From positions 1 through 17,178 of the forward strand of contig WQWK01000009.1 in the NCBI GenBank assembly GCA_009785395.1: a stretch of 17,178 nt of DNA, written 5' to 3'. This document shows, piece by piece, positions 13,077 through 17,178 of the stretch. Numbering within the stretch: position 1 is the stretch's first letter; the number at the start of each line of letters is the position of its first letter. The stretch comes from Conexibacteraceae bacterium (GTDB lineage: Bacteria > Actinomycetota > Thermoleophilia > Solirubrobacterales > Solirubrobacteraceae). A model generated the notes under the pieces. That model ran no database searches and was not told where the DNA came from. It saw only the letters and a list, made by a program, of their open reading frames with translations. The position numbers and the translations under genes were made by a program.

Positions 13077-13952
13077 ATGTCACTCACCCTATTCAGACGC
13101 CGCCTTGTTTTCGTCACGGGCAAGGGCGGCGTGGGCAAGTCGACCGTCGCGCTCGCGCTCGGGCTCGCCGCCGCGCGCAGCGGCCTGCGCACGATCATCG
13201 CCGACTTGAACGGTCACGGCAACCCGCAGGAGTCCGTGCTGGCACCGAACCTGTTCCGGATCTCGGTCGATCCCCAGAGCGCGATGGAGGAATACCTGAC
13301 GATCAAGGTCCCGGCCCCGGCGGGCCCGGCGCTGCGCCAGAGCAAGCTCTTCCAGGCCTTCGCGATGGCGACGCCCGGCATGCGCGAGATGCTCTGCATG
13401 GGCAAGCTCTGGGAGCTTGCCCAGCTCGAGCGCCGCACCGCCGACGCGAGCCCGTACAGCCTCGTGATCGTCGACGCACCCGCCTCCGGCCACGGCGCCG
13501 CGCTCCTCCGCACGCCGCGCACGTTCGCCGGTGTCGCCCGCGTCGGCCCGATCGCCAATCAGGCGCAGACGATCGCCGCCACGCTCGCGGACCCCGCCTT
13601 CACCGCCGTCGTGGCCGTCTCCACACCCGAGGAGATGCCCGTCAACGAGACCCTGCAGCTGCGCGAAACGCTCGCCTCCGCCCCCGACCCGATCGCGTTC
13701 GAGACCGTGATCCTCAACGCCCGCTACCCGGATCGCTACACCGCCGCCGAGGCCGACGAGCTTGCGGCGCGCGCGGACGGTGCCGCCGTCAAGATCGCGC
13801 TCTCCGAGCACCGCCGCGCCGCCCGCGAGCGCGAGCAGGAGCAGCGCCTGCGCGAGGCCTTCGGCGAGCGCCTGCTGGTGCTGCCGTTCCTGTTCGAGCC
13901 GCGGATCGAACTGCCACAGCTGGAGCGCCTGGCCCGGGAGCTGCGGCGATGA
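13077..13952 (+). CDS. ArsA/Get3-like ATPase, first subunit (Rv3679-like)
   Basis: The protein has 291 residues from the ATG at 13077. It is a deviant Walker A ATPase: VFVTGKGGVGKSTVALALGL, with the P-loop at 15-23 including the signature Lys16. Other family positions are IIADLNGHGNPQ, where ArsA/Get3 usually has a DTDPA-type sequence, and LVIVDAPASGHGAALLRTP, which corresponds to the switch II DTPPTGH. The protein has an Arg/Glu-rich helix near the C-terminus. No arsenite-binding or zinc CxxC cysteines are visible. It overlaps the second ATPase gene by ATGA, the arrangement of the paired actinobacterial genes Rv3679-Rv3680. Those are reported as an ATPase pair of Get3-like type, not true arsenite pumps. 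Client handling or envelope-related work is possible, but the function here is inference. Confidence 0.85.
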   Translation: MSLTLFRRRLVFVTGKGGVGKSTVALALGLAAARSGLRTIIADLNGHGNPQESVLAPNLFRISVDPQSAMEEYLTIKVPAPAGPALRQSKLFQAFAMATPGMREMLCMGKLWELAQLERRTADASPYSLVIVDAPASGHGAALLRTPRTFAGVARVGPIANQAQTIAATLADPAFTAVVAVSTPEEMPVNETLQLRETLASAPDPIAFETVILNARYPDRYTAAEADELAARADGAAVKIALSEHRRAAREREQEQRLREAFGERLLVLPFLFEPRIELPQLERLARELRR

Positions 13953-15043
13953 GCCTCGGGATGAACTCGGAGCTGAACGCCGCGCAGCTGCTCGACGGCA
14001 AGCGCGTCTGCATCTGCGTCGGCGCCGGCGGCGTCGGCAAGACCACGACCGCGGCCGCGCTCGCACTCGGCATGGCGGCGCGCGGGCTCAAGGTCGCGGT
14101 CGTCACGATCGACCCGGCCAACCGCCTCGCCGACGCGCTCGGGCTCGAACAGCTCGGCAACGAGCCCCGCCGGGTCGCGCCTGAGCGGCTCGCCGGCCTC
14201 GAGCTCAAGGGCGAGCTCTGGGCGATGATGCTCGACCCCAAGCGCACCTTCGACGAGCTCATCGACAGGATCGCGCCGAGCCCCGAGCGCGCCGAGGAGA
14301 TCAAGCGCAACGGCGTCTACCGCGAGCTCTCGACCGCCGTCTCGGGCTCTCAGGAGTTCACCGCGATCGAGAAGCTCTACGAGCTCGTCGCCGAGGACTA
14401 CGACCTGATCGTGCTCGACACGCCGCCGGCGCACAACGCCGTCGAGTTCCTGGGCGCGCCGGGGCGCCTGACCGCGTTCCTCGGCGGCGGCGCGCTGCAG
14501 GCGTTCCTGCACCCGTCCGGTCTCGGCATGCGCCTGCTCAGCCTCGGCACCGCGCCGCTGCTGGCCGCGCTCAAGCTCGTCACGGGCGTCACCGTGGTCG
14601 CCGACGTCACGGCCTTCTTCGGGCTGCTCGGCGGCATGACGGACGAGTTCCGCGCCCGCGCCAAGCGCGTCGAGGAACTGCTGCACGCCCCCGACACCGC
14701 CTTCGTGCTCATCACCTCGCCCGCCGACCGCCCGGTCGACGAGGCGATCTGGTTCCGCGAGACCCTGCGCGAGCGCGGCATGCCCTTCACCGGCGCGATC
14801 GTCAACCGCCTGCACAGGCCGCTGCCCCCCGGGGTGGTCCCGCTGGACCTCCCCGGGGACCTCACCGCCCGGGTCGCAACCTCGGTCCGGGATTACACCG
14901 TGCTGGCGCAGCGCGACGCCACGAATCTGGAGCGCCTGCGCTCCGCCTTCGATCCGGAGCCGATCCTGCAGGTTCCCGAGCTGGCCGCCGACATCGATGA
15001 CATCGGCGGCCTACTGGCGATCCAGGAGCGCCTGTTCGGCTGA
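13949..15043 (+). CDS. ArsA/Get3-like ATPase, second subunit (Rv3680-like)
   Basis: The protein has 364 residues, starting in an ATGA overlap with the first subunit. The nucleotide site reads VCICVGAGGVGKTTTAAALA (P-loop 25-34). The signature Lys of GKGGVGKT is replaced by Ala, unlike in its partner. Switch I is VVTIDPANRLADALGL, and switch II is LIVLDTPPAHNAVEFLGAPGRLTAFL. A hydrophobic middle region (about 190-235, GLGMRLLSLGTAPLLAALKLVTGVTVVADVTAFFGLLGG) is where Get3 has its client-binding helices. No CxxC zinc motif is present. The pair probably forms a heterodimer in which one partner supplies the signature lysine; that is inference from the motifs. A YceI gene follows after 22 bp. Confidence 0.87.
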   Translation: MSLGMNSELNAAQLLDGKRVCICVGAGGVGKTTTAAALALGMAARGLKVAVVTIDPANRLADALGLEQLGNEPRRVAPERLAGLELKGELWAMMLDPKRTFDELIDRIAPSPERAEEIKRNGVYRELSTAVSGSQEFTAIEKLYELVAEDYDLIVLDTPPAHNAVEFLGAPGRLTAFLGGGALQAFLHPSGLGMRLLSLGTAPLLAALKLVTGVTVVADVTAFFGLLGGMTDEFRARAKRVEELLHAPDTAFVLITSPADRPVDEAIWFRETLRERGMPFTGAIVNRLHRPLPPGVVPLDLPGDLTARVATSVRDYTVLAQRDATNLERLRSAFDPEPILQVPELAADIDDIGGLLAIQERLFG

Positions 15044-15065
15044 GAGCGCTCGGTAGGCTCCGCGC

Positions 15066-15608
15066 ATGGCGATGCCGCCAGGCACGTACACGCTCGGGCC
15101 CGCCTCGGCGAGCCTGAGGGTCCAGACCGGCAGGGAGGGCAGGGCGGCCCGCGCCGGCCACAACCTCGAGATCGAGGTCAGGGACTGGGCGGCCACGGTG
15201 GAGCTCGGCGCCGCCCCCGAGGAGACGCGTCTCTCCCTGACTGCGAACTCACGCTCGCTACGCGTGCTGGACGGCGCGGGCGGCATGAAGGCGCTCACCG
15301 CCGAGGACAAACAGAGCATCGCCACGACGATCGACGACGACATCCTCAAGGGCGGGGAGATCAGCTTCAGCTCGACGCACGTGCACGCCGTTGAGGGAGG
15401 CGACGACCTCCACGTCCACGGCGACCTGAACCTCCTGGGGAAATCCGCCCCGGTCGCGTTCCGGCTCGCGATCGCAGCCGACAGAAGCGTTGCTGGCGAG
15501 GCCGTGATCAAGCAGTCGGACCACGGGATCAAGCCGTACTCAGCGATGCTGGGCGCGCTCAAGGTCAAGGACGAGCTCCGAGTGACCGTCGAGGGCAGAC
15601 TCGCCTGA
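15066..15608 (+). CDS. YceI family protein (lipocalin-like)
   Basis: The protein has 180 residues. It starts with GTYTLGPASASLRVQTGREG, a degenerate form of the YceI opening (Y-x-L-D-P-x-H-S). It continues with GHNLEIEVRDWAATVEL, ISFSSTHVHAVEGGDDLHVHGDLNLLGKSAPVAFRLAI and KQSDHGIKPYSAMLGALKVKDELRVTVEGRLA, which match the beta-barrel strands and the C-terminal signature of the family. YceI barrels bind isoprenoid or other lipid-like ligands in the cases studied. No signal peptide is visible, so this member is probably cytoplasmic, unlike the periplasmic E. coli protein. It lies 22 bp after the ATPase pair and is probably in the same operon, perhaps handling hydrophobic ligands together with it. 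That link is inference. Confidence 0.85.
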   Translation: MAMPPGTYTLGPASASLRVQTGREGRAARAGHNLEIEVRDWAATVELGAAPEETRLSLTANSRSLRVLDGAGGMKALTAEDKQSIATTIDDDILKGGEISFSSTHVHAVEGGDDLHVHGDLNLLGKSAPVAFRLAIAADRSVAGEAVIKQSDHGIKPYSAMLGALKVKDELRVTVEGRLA

Positions 15609-15645
15609 CGCCGCGCCCGCGCGCGCCGTGCGTCACCATTGCGCC

Positions 15646-16914
15646 GTGAGCAGCACCACTTCCAACCGGCCGCTCCTGCCGATCGGTGAGGCGCTCGCCC
15701 GCATCCTCGAGCGCGCCACGCCCCTCGCCTCCGAGGATGTCCCGCTGGCGCACGCGCTCGGGCGCTTCCTCGCGCGGCCAGTCGCCGCGCCACTCGACCT
15801 GCCGCCGTTCTCAAACAGCTCGATGGACGGTTACGCGATCCGCGCGGCCGACACCCCGGGCCCCCTGCGCGTCGCCGGCGAGTCGGCGGCGGGCTCGCCG
15901 TTTCAGGGCACGCTCGGCGCCGGCGAGGCGGTCGCGATCTCGACCGGCGCCGTCATCCCAGACGGCGCCGATGCGGTCGCCGAGCTCGAGATCGTCGACG
16001 TGTTCCCCGTCCGCGCCGAGATCGAGATCGACGCCGACATCGAGATCGGCGCCGCCGTCGCCCCGGGCGCGTCGATCCGCCACGCGGGCAGTGACATCCG
16101 CCGCGGCGCGCAGGCGCTCCCGGCAGGGATCCGCATCGGCCCGGCGCAGATCGGCGCCCTGGCCGCGCTCGGGCTGACCGAGGTGCCCTGCGGCGCACGG
16201 CCACAGGTCGCGATCCTGGCCACGGGCAGCGAGCTGCGCCCTCCGGGCGAGGCGCTCGGGCCGGGACAGATCTACGACTCCAACCGGCCGATGCTGACCG
16301 CGCTGGCGCAGACCGCCGGCGCGACCGTGACAACGATCCCGAGCGTCGCCGACACAGAGGAGGCGCACCTCGACGCGCTGACGCAGGCGCTCACGCATGA
16401 CGTCGTGATCTCCTCGGGCGGCGTCTCGGTCGGGCCGCACGACCTCGTCCGCGGGGCCGGGCGCGAGCTCGGCATCGAGGAGATCTTCTGGCGGATCGCG
16501 CTGCGGCCGGGCAAGCCGCTCAGCTTCGGCGTCCGCGATCGCGGGCCGGCCGGCCCGCGATCGCAGCAGCCGCCGACACTGGTCTTCGGGCTGCCGGGCA
16601 ACCCGGTCTCTGCGCTCGTCTGCTTCGAGCTCTTCGTCCGGCCCGCGCTCGCGCGGCTGCAGGGTGCCATCGACCCGGCGCCCGAATTCGAGCTGCGCAC
16701 GCTCGCAACGACCACGCGTCGCAACCCGCACCGTGACGATCTGATCCGCGTCCGGATCACGCCGGAGGGCACGGCCGAGCCGCTGGCGGGGCAGCAGTCC
16801 CACCAGATCACGGCCAGTGCCCTGGCCGACGGGCTGATCAGGATCCCGCAGGGCGAGGGCGAGATCGCCGCAGGCTCCGAGCTCTCATATCTGCCGCTGC
16901 ACGGGCTCGTCTGA
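15646..16914 (+). CDS. moeA: Molybdopterin molybdotransferase MoeA
   Basis: MoeA inserts molybdate into adenylylated molybdopterin in the last step of molybdenum cofactor synthesis, in the cytoplasm. I chose the GTG at 15646, giving 422 residues; a GTG at 15628 would add six residues, and neither has a clear ribosome binding site. The family motifs are present in order: PPFSNSSMDGYAIRA, VAISTGAVIPDGADAV, SIRHAGSDIRRG, ILATGSELRPPGEALGPGQIYDSN, VVISSGGVSVGPHDLVR, WRIALRPGKPLSFG and VFGLPGNPVSALVCFELFVRPAL, with a C-terminal beta domain after about residue 345. The length is normal. No other cofactor-synthesis gene is in the window. It follows the YceI gene after 37 bp, and its stop touches the stop of a convergent gene with no gap. 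Confidence 0.95.
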   Translation: MSSTTSNRPLLPIGEALARILERATPLASEDVPLAHALGRFLARPVAAPLDLPPFSNSSMDGYAIRAADTPGPLRVAGESAAGSPFQGTLGAGEAVAISTGAVIPDGADAVAELEIVDVFPVRAEIEIDADIEIGAAVAPGASIRHAGSDIRRGAQALPAGIRIGPAQIGALAALGLTEVPCGARPQVAILATGSELRPPGEALGPGQIYDSNRPMLTALAQTAGATVTTIPSVADTEEAHLDALTQALTHDVVISSGGVSVGPHDLVRGAGRELGIEEIFWRIALRPGKPLSFGVRDRGPAGPRSQQPPTLVFGLPGNPVSALVCFELFVRPALARLQGAIDPAPEFELRTLATTTRRNPHRDDLIRVRITPEGTAEPLAGQQSHQITASALADGLIRIPQGEGEIAAGSELSYLPLHGLV

Positions 16915-17178
16915 CTATTTGCTCGGAGCCAGCGTGGCGACGCCGCGGTAGAGCAGCGCCCAGGCGACCTTCTCGCTCGCGGCGAGGCACTCCTCCTCGG
17001 TGCTGCCCGGCATCAGCCCGGCCGCCATCTCGGCGATCTCGGCGACCGTCACGGGGCCCGCGGAGAGGCGGCCGATCACGCGCTCGCGCAGGGTGTCGGT
17101 GACGGCGGGCGCGGGTGCCGGGGGCCCCGGGGCCGGTGGCGCTCCCCCGGCCGCCTGCTCGGGCGCTCCCCCGGCCGC
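16915..17178 (-). CDS. C-terminal 87 residues of an unidentified protein (runs off right edge)
   Basis: The minus-strand frame is open from the right edge to a TAG at 16915-16917, directly beside the moeA stop. It begins with an Ala/Gly/Pro-rich linker holding a repeat (AAGGAPEQ then AAGGAPPA, from a 17-bp DNA repeat). It then gives a compact segment, VTDTLRERVIGRLSAGPVTVAEIAEMAAGLMPGSTEEECLAASEKVAWALLYRGVATLAPSK in overlapping pieces, that looks alpha-helical, perhaps a small winged-helix-like or docking domain. I cannot assign a family. The codon use, with third positions almost all G or C, matches the neighbours and supports real coding. Confidence 0.65.
   Translation of the reverse strand, partial: AAGGAPEQAAGGAPPAPGPPAPAPAVTDTLRERVIGRLSAGPVTVAEIAEMAAGLMPGSTEEECLAASEKVAWALLYRGVATLAPSK
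17138..17178. repeat. 17-bp direct repeat at the right edge
   Basis: GGCGCTCCCCCGGCCGC occurs at 17138-17154 and 17162-17178, a period of 24 bp, and may continue beyond the window. On the minus strand it encodes an eight-residue Ala/Gly/Pro-rich repeat in the unidentified protein. Confidence 0.75.

Noticed and set aside
12919..13083. Longer N-terminus for ParA (start at 13083)
   Set aside because: The extra 55 residues show no ParA similarity and cover the divergent promoter region; the GTG at 12918 has a good ribosome binding site.
13736..14815. Minus-strand open frame of 359 codons
   Set aside because: It is antisense to the two ATPase genes, which have clear P-loops and ATGA coupling.
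13077..15043. Arsenic resistance operon
   Set aside because: The ATPases lack the metal-binding cysteines of ArsA, and no arsB, arsC, arsR or arsD is present.
15811..16803. Minus-strand open frame of 330 codons
   Set aside because: It is a shadow of moeA, whose motifs are complete on the plus strand.

Overview
The window is about 17.2 kb of very GC-rich, gene-dense bacterial DNA. The protein families point to a high-GC actinobacterium. A class such as Thermoleophilia (Solirubrobacterales-like) fits well, but that placement is inference from overall character and was not tested by a search. Supporting hints are a GH57 branching enzyme next to a short GlgP, a paired ArsA/Get3-like ATPase operon of the kind known as Rv3679-Rv3680 in mycobacteria, and an orphan ParA coupled to FtsZ. 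I see no tRNA, rRNA, CRISPR array, complete transposase or prophage gene. No stretch longer than 300 bases lacks a gene. The two largest gaps, 4976-5205 and 6217-6423, are described in the feature list.

Left part (1-4975): on the minus strand, a short alpha-glucan phosphorylase is followed 10 bp later by a GH57 branching enzyme that runs off the left edge. Together they form an alpha-glucan module. Divergent from it are a SpoU/TrmH RNA methyltransferase and a phospholipase C-type phosphoesterase. Their junction contains a duplicated start-codon region that creates a 7-codon mini-ORF linked by ATGA overlaps.

Middle part (4976-10627): a LacI-type regulator has two operators at its own promoter and a third just after its end. 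That third operator sits upstream of a possible 71-residue small ORF. Next comes a minus-strand pair, a class I methyltransferase followed by a secreted CAP-like protein. A 156-bp, nearly full-length palindromic element flanked by TAA direct repeats lies between them and may extend the CAP reading frame in frame. Divergent from this pair are a second methyltransferase and a Lon-N-domain protein, which share a TGATG overlap. A strong hairpin separates the Lon-domain gene from a convergent, variant undecaprenyl-diphosphatase (UppP).

Right part (10677-17178): on the minus strand, an orphan ParA ATPase overlaps ftsZ, and a perfect Shine-Dalgarno for ftsZ lies inside parA. This FtsZ carries an unusual N-terminal extension of about 124 residues. 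uppP follows 49 bp downstream, so division and wall-lipid recycling genes lie together. Divergent from parA, and preceded by a promoter candidate with a perfect TTGACA, are two overlapping Get3/ArsA-like ATPases, a YceI-family protein and molybdopterin molybdotransferase MoeA. MoeA converges, with no gap, on the 3' end of an unidentified minus-strand gene that leaves the window.
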